Shown here: positions 1 through 7,319 of the stretch, piece after piece | How positions within the stretch are numbered: the first letter of the stretch is position 1 | Layout of the letters: each line of letters starts with the position of its first letter | Source: RYN-428 sp035551995 | GTDB lineage: Bacteria > Planctomycetota > Phycisphaerae > Tepidisphaerales > Tepidisphaeraceae | Reading direction: 5' to 3' | DNA length: 64,000 nucleotides | Assembly: GCA_035551995.1 (NCBI GenBank) | Contig: DASZME010000062.1 | Location: 27,636 to 91,635 of the forward strand | The notes under the pieces: model-generated | The model's input: the letters and a program-made list of their open reading frames with translations, nothing else | Database searches by the model: none | What the model was told of the DNA's origin: nothing | Program-made: the position numbers and the translations under genes

Positions 1-162
1 ATCGCCGGTCTGGGCGGCCCGGCTTTCGGCGCGGGCGTCGGGGGTGGGTGATTTGTATTCTTCGAGGCTGTCCCAGGCGCCGCAATCGGGGCATTTGCCC
101 ATCCATTTCGGGTGGACCGAACCGCAGGAATTGCAAAGAAACTGGGTGCGTGTTTTGGCCAT
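1..162 (-). CDS. radA: DNA repair protein RadA/Sms, N-terminal part (runs off window)
   Basis: The first 54 residues of a protein read leftward off the window edge. They hold a four-cysteine zinc finger, C10-x2-C13 and C24-x2-C27, with the run HPKWMGKCPDCGAWDSLEEY, which is the classic start of RadA/Sms. RadA is a RecA-like, DnaB-type ATPase that drives branch migration in recombinational repair. The ATPase and Lon-like domains would lie outside the window. The start is the ATG at 160-162. This is too short for the general ORF list, but the zinc-finger motif is highly specific. Partial only because of the window edge. Confidence 0.9.
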   Translation of the reverse strand, partial: MAKTRTQFLCNSCGSVHPKWMGKCPDCGAWDSLEEYKSPTPDARAESRAAQTGD

Positions 163-321
163 GAGCGCGCGAGGAATGATACGGGAAGAAATGCGCCGCG
201 GCGACATTCCGCCTTTTGAATTGTCGCAAGACCCGGCTGCATTCCGATCCGGACGCATCCGAATTCGTCAGCCCAAAATCATTGTCATCCGCGGTGGGTC
301 GTTTGTCTTCAATTCGATTCA

Positions 322-401
322 ACATGGATGGACAGGATAGACAGGATGAAGAAGTTCACTTCATTTTCCTCGCTTATCCTGTACATCCTGGGCATCCATG
401 T
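322..401. repeat. Imperfect palindrome of ACATGGATGGACAGGAT type
   Basis: The left arm (ACATGGATGGACAGGATAGA...) and right arm (...TCCTGGGCATCCATGT) are inverted copies of each other with about 20 of 24 positions matching, separated by about 30 bases. Each arm itself has a rough direct repeat of GACAGGAT. It lies between radA and the DUF4202 gene. Transcribed, it would form a long hairpin. I recognise this kind of repeat as frequent in intergenic regions of some planctomycete-like genomes, but cannot count copies from one window. Confidence 0.6.
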
Positions 402-453
402 CTAAATTCCGCTTCGCTGACTCCCCTGGTGTCCGACCGCGCCACGCGAAATG

Positions 454-1056
454 TCAACCCGCGTCGGAAAGCGCCCGTTGGATCAAACGTCGTTGCGACT
501 CCGGCAGCGTGCCGGCCAGTTCCATCGCGGTGACGTGCCCGCGATCGGACATCTTTCGCCAGGTTTTTCGGAGAATGTCGATGACTTTCTGATCCTCGTG
601 GCGCCGGGCGAAATCGACGTAATCCAGTTCGAGGAACACCAGGCATGCCACATCTTCAAGCATTTGCGCTTCGGCGTCGGTCTTGAATCGCTCTTTGCGA
701 ATGAGGGATTGAACGCGGGCGACCGTCGCCGGGTCGTAGCCGACGGACCGGAGAATCGACGCGGCCTGCTCGGCGTGAAACTGGGCGAGGCGGGTGCGCC
801 ATTGATGATATCCCGGGCGGGTCATTGGATAGCTGGACCGGGGAATCTCCCAGCGGCGAAGATGCTGGCAGCGCACCGCCAGGCGAAGCGCTTCGGATGC
901 CGCCGGTTCGATGCGGGCGAGCCAGGCGGTCATGCGGGCGGAGTAAATCAGCTCGGCGGGCTGATCCTTGCCATCAAAAAACACCACATTCGGGTCTTGG
1001 GAATTGGCGTCGTCGATCCGCTCGAATGCCTGCCGATAGTTTGATGAGTCGGCCAT
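454..1056 (-). CDS. DUF4202 family protein
   Basis: About 200 residues, soluble, without signal peptide. The pattern ARMTAWLARIEPAASEALRLAVRCQHLRRWEIPR, then SYPMTRPGYHQWRT and FHAEQA, then LEDVACLVFLE, matches my memory of the DUF4202 family, a conserved bacterial family of unknown function with several invariant His, Arg and Glu residues. The start is taken as the ATG at 1054-1056 (MADSSNYRQAF). An in-frame GTG three codons earlier is possible; a GGAGG lies about 15 bases before the GTG and 24 before the ATG, so the start is not settled. It is divergent from the YggS-like gene. Function unknown. Confidence 0.7.
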   Translation of the reverse strand: MADSSNYRQAFERIDDANSQDPNVVFFDGKDQPAELIYSARMTAWLARIEPAASEALRLAVRCQHLRRWEIPRSSYPMTRPGYHQWRTRLAQFHAEQAASILRSVGYDPATVARVQSLIRKERFKTDAEAQMLEDVACLVFLELDYVDFARRHEDQKVIDILRKTWRKMSDRGHVTAMELAGTLPESQRRLIQRALSDAG

Positions 1057-1194
1057 GGAAGTCACCGCTGGATTTTAAGGCCTCCGCCGGACAACTGCCA
1101 ACTTATTCATTTCGCCCATCTACACTTCCGCCACTACTTCTCTATAATGCCAACCGCGATGGGACGGAGTGGAGAATGATGGAAGGAGCCGTTC

Positions 1195-1962
1195 GTGGCC
1201 AAGCGATCGCCGTTAGGTGAAAAACTCGATGAGATCAAGGACCGGATTGCCGGCGCGGCAGCCAAGGCCAAGCGTGAGCCGTCGGAGGTGACTCTGATGG
1301 CCGTGACCAAGACCGCGGCGCCCGAGCAGATTCGCGAGATTTTGACGCTGGGCGTGGCCGATCTTGGCGAAAGCCGGGTCCAGATTCTCACGCAGCGGGC
1401 GGGGCAGATCAATGAATTTTTCCAGCGGCGGCTCGTGCATGGCGACGCCAGGGAGGCGCCGGAAAAAGTCCGCTGGCACATGATCGGCCACCTTCAGCGC
1501 AACAAGGTGAAGGCGGTGTTGGCGGTTGTTCACACGATCCAGAGCGTGGACAGCCTGCGATTGGCCGAAGAACTCGATGTTCAGTGCGCCAAACAGGGAA
1601 AGAAATTGCCGGTGATGTTGCAGGTCAACGCGAGCGAGGAGCCGCAGAAATACGGCATTGCGATCGGGGCGGCGTTGCACCTGGCCGAGCAGATCGATTC
1701 GATGCCCAACCTCCAGCTCACCGGCTTGATGACGATGGGTCCGCTGGAAGACGATCAAGGCAAAATCCGCCAGGCCTTTTCCCGCACGCGCGAGCTTTTC
1801 GAAGAGCTTAAATGGCATAAGATCGGCGGTGCGAATCTGCGCCACTTGAGCATGGGCATGAGCCATGACTTTGAAGTCGCCATCGCGGAAGGCGCCACGA
1901 TCGTCCGCATCGGCTCCCTCTTATTTGGAGGAAAAAGCGCGGATAATGCTGAAGAGGAATGA
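1195..1962 (+). CDS. YggS-family PLP-binding protein (PLPBP)
   Basis: A 255-residue type III-fold PLP protein of the YggS/PROSC family, thought to buffer or deliver pyridoxal phosphate rather than catalyse a defined reaction. The PLP lysine is K39 in the motif VTKTA; the family signatures GESRVQ, WHMIGHLQRNK, MLQVNAS and LSMGMSHDFEVAIAEGATIVRIGS are all present. The length is typical, with a short insertion before WHMIGH (VHGDAREAPEK). It starts with GTG at 1195, supported by AAGGAG eight bases upstream. It is followed by a 7-bp-period repeat and then a small membrane protein gene. Confidence 0.92.
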   Translation: MAKRSPLGEKLDEIKDRIAGAAAKAKREPSEVTLMAVTKTAAPEQIREILTLGVADLGESRVQILTQRAGQINEFFQRRLVHGDAREAPEKVRWHMIGHLQRNKVKAVLAVVHTIQSVDSLRLAEELDVQCAKQGKKLPVMLQVNASEEPQKYGIAIGAALHLAEQIDSMPNLQLTGLMTMGPLEDDQGKIRQAFSRTRELFEELKWHKIGGANLRHLSMGMSHDFEVAIAEGATIVRIGSLLFGGKSADNAEEE

Positions 1963-2055
1963 GTTGTTAGTTGTTAGTTGCCAGTTGTCAGTAAATGCGG
2001 AGTTTATTTGATTACGCGCAACGCCGATATCACTGACAACTAACAACTGGCAACT
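1963..2055. repeat. 7-bp-period GTTGTTA/GTTGCCA repeat with inverted second half
   Basis: Directly after the YggS stop codon come units GTTGTTA GTTGTTA GTTGCCA GTTGTCA, then GTAAATGCG, and about 50 bases later the complementary run CTGACAAC TAACAACT GGCAACT. The block can fold into a long hairpin. Related blocks occur at 14321-14458 and 36773-36952; the first two share CAGTAAATGCG next to the heptamers, so they are true relatives and not only similar low-complexity DNA. Confidence 0.8.
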
Positions 2056-2067
2056 CATTCACCCCCC

Positions 2068-2346
2068 ATGCCCCAGATCGATTTCTTCAACTTCTTCCGC
2101 TATGTGCTGGCGATCATCGTTGGGGTTTACGCCACGGTCGTTACGCTTCAGTCGCTGTGGGGGTGGTATGTGTGGCTGATGGGCAAGGAAAAGTATGTCG
2201 GCCTCGTTCGCCGATATGTCATCGTGCATGGCCTTCGGCTTCGATTCAAAACATTCTGGGGCGACGTACTGATCTGCATGTTGTTGTGCATCACATTCTT
2301 GATCATGTGCCATGCGCACATTGAAATCTATCACTTGTTCGACTGA
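2068..2346 (+). CDS. Small membrane protein, unknown
   Basis: A 92-residue protein with two likely membrane segments, about residues 8-30 (FRYVLAIIVGVYATVVTL) and 62-82 (TFWGDVLICMLLCITFLIMC), joined by a basic loop (GKEKYVGLVRRYVIVHGLRLR). No family recognised. It lies eight bases upstream of the next gene on the same strand, so the two are probably cotranscribed. It could be an accessory membrane partner of that protein; this is inference from position alone. Confidence 0.65.
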   Translation: MPQIDFFNFFRYVLAIIVGVYATVVTLQSLWGWYVWLMGKEKYVGLVRRYVIVHGLRLRFKTFWGDVLICMLLCITFLIMCHAHIEIYHLFD

Positions 2347-2354
2347 CGCGAAAA

Positions 2355-3317
2355 ATGGCCGATAGCTCGTCCAACGAAACCGAGGTCAAGCTTCTTCCTG
2401 ACGCTGCCGATACGCGCGTTCAACCCGCCCCGGCCATCGCTCGCCCCGCCGCCGGCGCGCCGGCCATTTCCGGCGTCTCGCCGCAACGGCAACTGTCGGA
2501 ACTGCCCAAGGATGAACTGCGCCACCTCGCCGAGGAATTTGGCCTGGACTCGACGGCTTATGTCGAATTGGCCGATCTGGTCAGCGCCATTCACGACCGC
2601 CGTCAGATGATCGCGGCGCTTGATCGCGATGCCATGCTCGATGTGGTCCGGTGGGGACGGCGGCCGGTGACCGCCAACGCGACGCGAGAACAGATCGCGC
2701 AGGAAATCGCGCGAATACGCTCCATGCGCTTTGCCGGTCTTTCGCAACGGGGGCTGGTCGTATTGGCGCGCATGCGCGGCGTGGGCGCCTCGGAATCCGA
2801 ACCGATTCCGAGCATCGTCAAACGGCTCAGACGGAAGGAGGGATTTTTTCAAAAATTCAACCGCAAGCGAAGAGCCTTCATCGGCTCGCTCGTCGCGGGC
2901 ATGGTCGGCCATGCCGATTCGTCGGCCGACTACAAGTTTCTCCCCGACCAATCCGCCAATCCCGGCGTCGCGCCCGCCCGAACCAGCAGCCTGAAGGAAG
3001 ACATCGAAGAGGCCGGCCTGATCGGCGGCATCACCGCACGTCTGAAAAAAAACGCCGACTCCTACCTGAATCAAAAGCTCGACGAAATTGAAACCCGCCT
3101 CGACCGCAAGCTCGACGAAATCGACCGACGCCTCGGCGATTGGCGCGACAAGGAGATCGCCAATCGCATCCGCATTCTGAAAATAACGCTGTGGGCGAGC
3201 GTGATTGTCGGAGCGGCGTCGCTGATTTACAGCTATGTGACGGTGGTGCTGTTTCCCGCGCATCCGCCTGGGAATGTGCCGGCGATGATTCAGCCGCGGG
3301 CGCCGGGGGACAAATGA
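2355..3317 (+). CDS. Unknown protein with coiled coil and one C-terminal membrane segment
   Basis: 320 residues. The first 50 are low-complexity and Ala/Pro-rich. Residues about 50-165 are helical and contain two SAP/Rho-N-like stretches (LPKDELRHLAEEFGL, and REQIAQEIARIRSMRFAGLSQ), a loose resemblance only. A charged heptad-like stretch near 235-268 (LNQKLDEIETRLDRKLDEID) suggests a short coiled coil, followed by one membrane helix (about 275-298) and a short tail. No family recognised. The start is the ATG eight bases after the preceding small membrane protein gene, with which it probably forms an operon. Confidence 0.6.
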   Translation: MADSSSNETEVKLLPDAADTRVQPAPAIARPAAGAPAISGVSPQRQLSELPKDELRHLAEEFGLDSTAYVELADLVSAIHDRRQMIAALDRDAMLDVVRWGRRPVTANATREQIAQEIARIRSMRFAGLSQRGLVVLARMRGVGASESEPIPSIVKRLRRKEGFFQKFNRKRRAFIGSLVAGMVGHADSSADYKFLPDQSANPGVAPARTSSLKEDIEEAGLIGGITARLKKNADSYLNQKLDEIETRLDRKLDEIDRRLGDWRDKEIANRIRILKITLWASVIVGAASLIYSYVTVVLFPAHPPGNVPAMIQPRAPGDK

Positions 3318-3369
3318 AAATGTGCTGCGATCCGGGCACGCCGTGCATTTCTCGGGTCGGCATAGCGCG

Positions 3370-3415
3370 GTTGTCACGGATCGCGCCCCGCAAGCGGGGC
3401 CGCTAAACACAACAT
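3370..3415. repeat. Degenerate core copy of the 106-bp dispersed repeat
   Basis: The stretch GCGGTTGTCACGGATCGCG, then CCCCGCAAGCGGGG, then CCGCTAAACAC is the reverse orientation of the central part of the 106-bp repeat seen in full at 15542, 28515 and 35487. The GC hairpin and the flanking CGTTTAG-like bases are preserved, but I cannot see both terminal inverted repeats. It lies between two convergent genes and may help end transcription. Confidence 0.5.
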
Positions 3416-3488
3416 ACGTTACAGCCGGTTTGGAAATGTTTTGGATACCGCGTTTTCGGCGTCGGGAGCCGAGACGGGCGACGCATGG

Positions 3489-3722
3489 TTATTTGCTCGC
3501 GGCGGTCTTTCCGCCGCGACGGGCGACGGCAAGGATGCTGGCCAGGCCGTCGAGGACGCGCTTGTCTTTCAGGTTGATCGAATTTTTACCGTCGGGGCCC
3601 GGGGCGGTCAGGTAGACGGTGATGCTTTCGTCATGCTCGTGTTTCATCCAGACCACCTGGCTGATATTGATGAACAAGCCCGGAGCGACGCCGAGAAATG
3701 TTGCGGTGGACGCTGTTGCCAT
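3489..3722 (-). CDS. Small conserved-looking protein, unknown
   Basis: A 77-residue protein starting MATASTATFLGVAPGLFINI and ending in a basic tail. It reads as a beta-rich small domain (ISQVVWMKHEHDESITVYLTAPGPDGKNSI). The start at the ATG 3720-3722 has a good GGAAGG about nine bases upstream, so a longer reading into the MFS gene on the other strand is unlikely. No family recognised. It is convergent with the gene at 2355 and divergent from the MFS transporter. Confidence 0.6.
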   Translation of the reverse strand: MATASTATFLGVAPGLFINISQVVWMKHEHDESITVYLTAPGPDGKNSINLKDKRVLDGLASILAVARRGGKTAASK

Positions 3723-3797
3723 GAGGTGTTTCCTTCCGAAAAGCATTATGCGTGGGTGAGGTGATTTGAACAAGAGGCATCCTATGATGCACGCAAG

Positions 3798-5207
3798 ATG
3801 GACCAGTCTCCCGTGAACCCCCTGACGCTCGATGACGCCAAACCCGCTCCGGGCGAACCCACGCGCGCGGCCCTGATGCTTCGGGCGTTTTCGCATCGGA
3901 ATTATCGCCTGTTCTTTGCCGGGCAGCTCGTTTCCCTGATCGGGACGTTTCTGACGCAGGTGGCCACGGTCTGGCTCGTGTATCATCTGACGCACAGCGC
4001 GATTCTGCTGGGCGTCGTCGGATTCGCCGGTCAGATTCCGATGTTTGCGCTGGCGCCGTTTGCGGGCGTCTGGGTCGACCGATGGAATCGCCAACGGCTG
4101 CTGGTCGCCACGCAATCCCTGTCGATGATCCAATCATTCGGATTGGCCGCGGTTACGCTGCTGGCAAACGTCGGGCATCAACGGGCGGAAGTGGCGGCCA
4201 TCATCCTGCTGGCGCTGTGCCAGGGGCTTATCAACGCCTTTGATATCCCCGCCCGGCAGGCGTTTCTCGTGGAAATGGTCGATCGGCGGGAAGACCTCGC
4301 CAACGCCATCGCGCTCAATTCGACGATGGTGCATGGCGCCCGCCTGATTGGGCCGGCGATCGGGGGACTTTTAATTCATTACGTCGGCGCCTCGCTCTGT
4401 TTTTCACTGGACGGCATTAGCTATATCGGCGTCATCGCCGCCCTGGTCGCGATGCGCATCAAGCCGCGCCCGCCGCGAACGAACAAGAAAAGCGTTCTGC
4501 ATGATTTGTGGGAAGGCCTGCGCTACATTTGGGGTTCGACGCCGATCCGCGCGATGCTGCTGTTGATGACGGTCCTAAGCCTGACCGGGATGCCCGCCTT
4601 CTCGATCCTGATGCCGATCTTCGCCGAGCATTTTGGCGGACCCAAAGGAAGCGACGAAATGCTTGGGATATTGATGGGCGCCTCTGGACTTGGCGCCCTG
4701 GTCGGGGCGCTTTATCTGGCGTCGCGCGCGAGCGTGGTGGGGCTGGGCCGGGTGATGACGATCGCGTCGTTTATCTTCGGCGGCGCGATTATCGGGTTTT
4801 CGATGTCGAACCATCTGTGGGTATCGCTGGTGATGGTGCCGATCGCGGGATTTGGAATGCTTATCAGCTTCGCCTCGGCCAATACGCTGATACAAACGCT
4901 CACCGACGATGAGATGCGCGGCCGGGTCATGAGTTTCTTTACGCTGGCGTTTATCGGGATGGCGCCGTGGGGAAATTTGATGGCTGGGGCGGCCACTAAA
5001 GCGCTGGGCGGCGGCGTGCCGGGCGCGCAGCGCACGCTGCTGGGCGCCGGTTCGATCGTGATGGCGGGAGCGGCGGTGTTTGCGTTCGCGCTGCCGGGTC
5101 TGCGCAGGGTGGTTCGGCCGATTTACGTTCGCAAGGGAATCATGTCTGAACCGGTGGCCGAGGGAATTCAGACGGCGACGGAAGTGGTGAGCGGGCCGGA
5201 ACGTTGA
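3798..5207 (+). CDS. MFS transporter, MFS_3/EntS-like exporter family
   Basis: 469 residues with about 12 membrane helices. The N-terminal run FSHRNYRLFFAGQLVSLIGTFLTQVATVWLVYHLTHSA is the hallmark of the MFS_3 family (EntS-like and drug-efflux relatives), as are GVWVDRWNRQRLLVATQ, NAFDIPARQAFLVEMV and NAIALNSTMVHGARLIGPAIGG. Predicted inner-membrane proton-driven exporter; the substrate cannot be told from sequence. The start at ATG 3798 has no strong ribosome site upstream. The C-terminal 40 residues are a charged cytoplasmic tail. Stands alone on its strand. Confidence 0.88.
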   Translation: MDQSPVNPLTLDDAKPAPGEPTRAALMLRAFSHRNYRLFFAGQLVSLIGTFLTQVATVWLVYHLTHSAILLGVVGFAGQIPMFALAPFAGVWVDRWNRQRLLVATQSLSMIQSFGLAAVTLLANVGHQRAEVAAIILLALCQGLINAFDIPARQAFLVEMVDRREDLANAIALNSTMVHGARLIGPAIGGLLIHYVGASLCFSLDGISYIGVIAALVAMRIKPRPPRTNKKSVLHDLWEGLRYIWGSTPIRAMLLLMTVLSLTGMPAFSILMPIFAEHFGGPKGSDEMLGILMGASGLGALVGALYLASRASVVGLGRVMTIASFIFGGAIIGFSMSNHLWVSLVMVPIAGFGMLISFASANTLIQTLTDDEMRGRVMSFFTLAFIGMAPWGNLMAGAATKALGGGVPGAQRTLLGAGSIVMAGAAVFAFALPGLRRVVRPIYVRKGIMSEPVAEGIQTATEVVSGPER

Positions 5208-5510
5208 GATCGGCGCCCGCGCGTCCGCCGTTTCGCGACGGAAATGCGCGACAAATATCCATATTCGGGGGAGCGCATAGGATTTCCGCGCGGTCCACTT
5301 TGGTTTTTCCACGCTTTGTCGCATGGCCCGAACAGCCAACCGTAAAATCCACCCCAAAGCTCGCCTTTGGGATGATACCAAGGTTGAGTTGACGAGGAAA
5401 ACTTTTGCCGGGGGACTGGCGTGACGGATCGATTGCTTTTTACTGCTAAAGACTGCGGACTCCTTAGAATTTTCTCGTCGATTAGGAGTGATGCGCCTTC
5501 ATCGACTGTC
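5208..5510. other. Gene-free intergenic stretch
   Basis: About 300 bases between the MFS stop codon and the DUF4365 remnant on the opposite strand. I see no convincing coding frame, tRNA-like fold or clear terminator here. Only short open frames exist and none has a ribosome site or recognisable protein. It may be part of the same rearranged zone as the neighbouring remnant. Confidence 0.5.
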
Positions 5511-5905
5511 CTAAACTTCCGTCACAATCCGAAACGCCCGTGGTTCTCTGAGGCTAAATGACTTGCCATCTTTGACCAGCTCTCCGAGACAGAAGATGAG
5601 GTTGCGGTCGTTCAGAGCATTTTCGGGTATCCGCACCAACACAATAATGCGCGGCACATCCAGGAGACTTTCCGGCTTTCTCGCCCAATCGTAAAGACTG
5701 CGATCGACATCGAAACTGCATTCGCCAGATGCCAGTGGCAGGTCTGCAGTGCTTTTCACTTGTATGTCCAGCCGAGGATCACAGGTCGTATTCTCCGCCC
5801 CAGCGCCGGACACGGTCCAGTCGATCTTGTGTCCCGAATCTTGGCTGTAACGGGCAAGAACAAGTCCAGCCCCGCCTCGCGCGACAGGAATGCCTATCGT
5901 GCGAA
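5511..5905 (-). pseudogene. DUF4365-like gene remnant, 5' end missing
   Basis: The frame reads, from about 5905 downward, GIPVARGGAGLVLARYSQDSG, HKIDWTV, then RLDIQVKST, SFDVDRSLYDWA and VPRIIVLVRIP, ending at 5511. The order 'DxxLDIQxKST - SFDLDxxxYDxLR - VPRIIVLVxxP' matches DUF4365, a nuclease-like family often near defence and mobile genes. There is no ATG; the open frame begins just after a TGA at about 5906, and the usual N-terminal part is absent. The nearest candidate start is a GTG giving 100 residues, which would cut the domain. The left boundary meets the stop of the PQQ-like gene at once, so this looks like a recombination scar. Confidence 0.55.
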
Positions 5906-7015
5906 CTCATTGCGTGCGACATAAACCGAATCAGTCGTGATGACCATTCCCGCCGTTCGCATTATGTTTTTTCGGGAGGGAGCGGAGGATTCGTCCAGCC
6001 ATCTTTGTTTTCCGGTTTCCGCGTCAAGAGCGAGAAGGTTTCCGCCAATTTGGGGCAGGACGATCGTATTGGCGTCGGCGGTCATGCCAGTGCCGTTGGT
6101 TTCAAGAGGCTTGGTTGACGCCCGCCATTTTTTTTCGCCCGTTTTCAGATCCAGCGCGAAGAGGTTTTCGTCGAGAACGCAATAGACCGTGTTCCCGGAG
6201 ATCAGGGTGCGGGCGGCGGCGCCGAGGTGGTCGCCGAGGTTGGTTTTCCAAAGGGTCTTTCCGCTGCCGGCGTCGAGATTGAAAATGGACCAGTCGCGCG
6301 GATCGGTGCGCGAGCCGCGAAGCTGGCAAATCACCTCGCCGGCGGCGACGGCCGGGGAAGGAAGCGCGCCCGGCGCGCTGACCGAGCTGTCGGCGGCGCT
6401 TTGCCAGAGGGTCTTGCCGCTTTCGGTATCGATGACGTAGATCTCGTCCGGCTTCCAGACACAAAGCCGATGGTCGCTCAGGGCGGAACAGATGAAATAA
6501 CCCCATTGGACATTAAGGCGCCAGCGGGTTTTTCCGGTGGCGGGATCCATGGCGATCGGGCCGTCGACGCTGTTGAAGGTAACCAGGCCATCCGCCGGGG
6601 CGGGATCGGTCAGGGCCATGTCATTATCAAAACTCCAGCGGACGGTTCCCGTCCGGGGATCGAGGGCAAGGAGGGTCGCCCCGGCGCCGACATAGACTTC
6701 CTTCGACGCCGTCAGCAGGCTGAAGACGGGATGATTTGTAGTATATTCCCAATTGATGTGCCCGGTCTTTGAGTCAATCGCCAACACTTTCTTGCCGGAC
6801 GTCGCCACAAAGACGTTCCGGCCGGCAAACGCGGGCGCCGACAACGATTGGTCGTCGAGGGTGAAGAGTGTTTTTGCCTTTCCGCTGGAAATGTCGAATA
6901 CTGAAAGGGTTGCGGAAACGGGCGTGGTTTGGGGTTGGTCGGCGCCGAACGACCCGCGCGCGTAGACCGTCGAAATCGCCGTCAAAAACGCGACAAGAAA
7001 CAAAAACGGACGCAT
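5894..7015 (-). CDS. Secreted PQQ-like beta-propeller repeat protein
   Basis: 373 residues. Signal peptide MRPFLFLVAFLTAISTVYARGS, then repeated blade motifs: LAIDSKTGHINWEY, LALDPRTGTVRWSF, IAMDPATGKTRWRL, YVIDTESGKTLWQS, FNLDAGSGKTLWKT, FALDLKTGEKKWRA, LALDAETGKQRWLD, typical of PQQ-like or BamB-type propellers. It probably acts in the periplasm; binding of real PQQ is not shown. The start is the ATG at 7013-7015 with AAAGGAT upstream; a longer reading has no signal sequence. The protein ends abruptly in VYVARNEFAR where the DUF4365 remnant begins, so its last few residues may be foreign. It is divergent from the di-heme peroxidase gene. Confidence 0.85.
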   Translation of the reverse strand: MRPFLFLVAFLTAISTVYARGSFGADQPQTTPVSATLSVFDISSGKAKTLFTLDDQSLSAPAFAGRNVFVATSGKKVLAIDSKTGHINWEYTTNHPVFSLLTASKEVYVGAGATLLALDPRTGTVRWSFDNDMALTDPAPADGLVTFNSVDGPIAMDPATGKTRWRLNVQWGYFICSALSDHRLCVWKPDEIYVIDTESGKTLWQSAADSSVSAPGALPSPAVAAGEVICQLRGSRTDPRDWSIFNLDAGSGKTLWKTNLGDHLGAAARTLISGNTVYCVLDENLFALDLKTGEKKWRASTKPLETNGTGMTADANTIVLPQIGGNLLALDAETGKQRWLDESSAPSRKNIMRTAGMVITTDSVYVARNEFAR

Positions 7016-7060
7016 GGCGGCATCCTTTCGAAATAAATAAATCAATCTACCAATCTGAAG

Positions 7061-7107
7061 TTGACAAAGTTCGATGCTGTTGTAGATTAGTCTGAGAATC
7101 AGTCTCA
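7061..7107 (+). promoter_or_regulatory. Candidate promoter with Fur-like palindrome
   Basis: TTGACA at 7061-7066 and TAGATT at 7083-7088, spaced by 16 bases, form a sigma-70-like promoter pointing at the di-heme peroxidase gene. Right after it, at 7093-7107, is TGAGAATCAGTCTCA, whose half-sites TGAGAAT and TGAGACT match 6 of 7 as inverted copies in a 7-1-7 layout like the core of a Fur box. It would sit over the transcription start. This suggests control by a Fur-family metal regulator, which is inference; no fur gene is in the window. Confidence 0.4.
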
Positions 7108-7124
7108 ACGAGATTGTATTAAAA

Positions 7125-7162
7125 GGGCGATCAGAGTCCTCGCAAAAGTCTTCTGACCGCCC
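7125..7162 (+). promoter_or_regulatory. Leader hairpin upstream of the di-heme peroxidase gene
   Basis: GGGCG-A-TCAGA pairs with TCTGA-C-CGCCC across an 18-base loop, making two 5-bp stems separated by a mismatch. It lies in the roughly 220-base untranslated leader implied by the promoter at 7061-7088. It matches no riboswitch class I know. It may affect mRNA stability or be incidental. Confidence 0.3.
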
Positions 7163-7319
7163 GTATTTGCGATAACCGGTTGGGGTCATCGCGCCTTCCA
7201 GTATCCCTATTCGGGGTCAAGGCCGCAAGTCCGAACCCTTCCGGTGAGCAGTTTTTACACAGTGCCGGCACAGCCGGCTTGGCAAAATCCGCGCTCAGTC
7301 TTAGCAAAGGAAGGTCGAG

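Noticed and set aside
1963..2055. Possible CRISPR array in the heptamer blocks
   Set aside because: The unit is only 7 bases, without spacers of constant size, and no cas genes are present in the window.
2331..3410. 359-codon minus-strand frame over the unknown membrane-anchored gene
   Set aside because: No ribosome site, no motif, Arg/Gly/Asp-rich; the plus-strand frame has a coiled coil, a membrane helix and a good start, and is spaced like an operon with the gene before it.
7125..7162. Possible riboswitch in the di-heme peroxidase leader
   Set aside because: Only one weak hairpin is visible and it fits no class I know; kept only as a low-confidence leader hairpin.
5894..7189. Longer start for the PQQ-like protein at 7189
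   Set aside because: The first 58 codons are unlike the family, cover the promoter/operator region, and the ATG at 7015 has both a signal peptide and a ribosome site.
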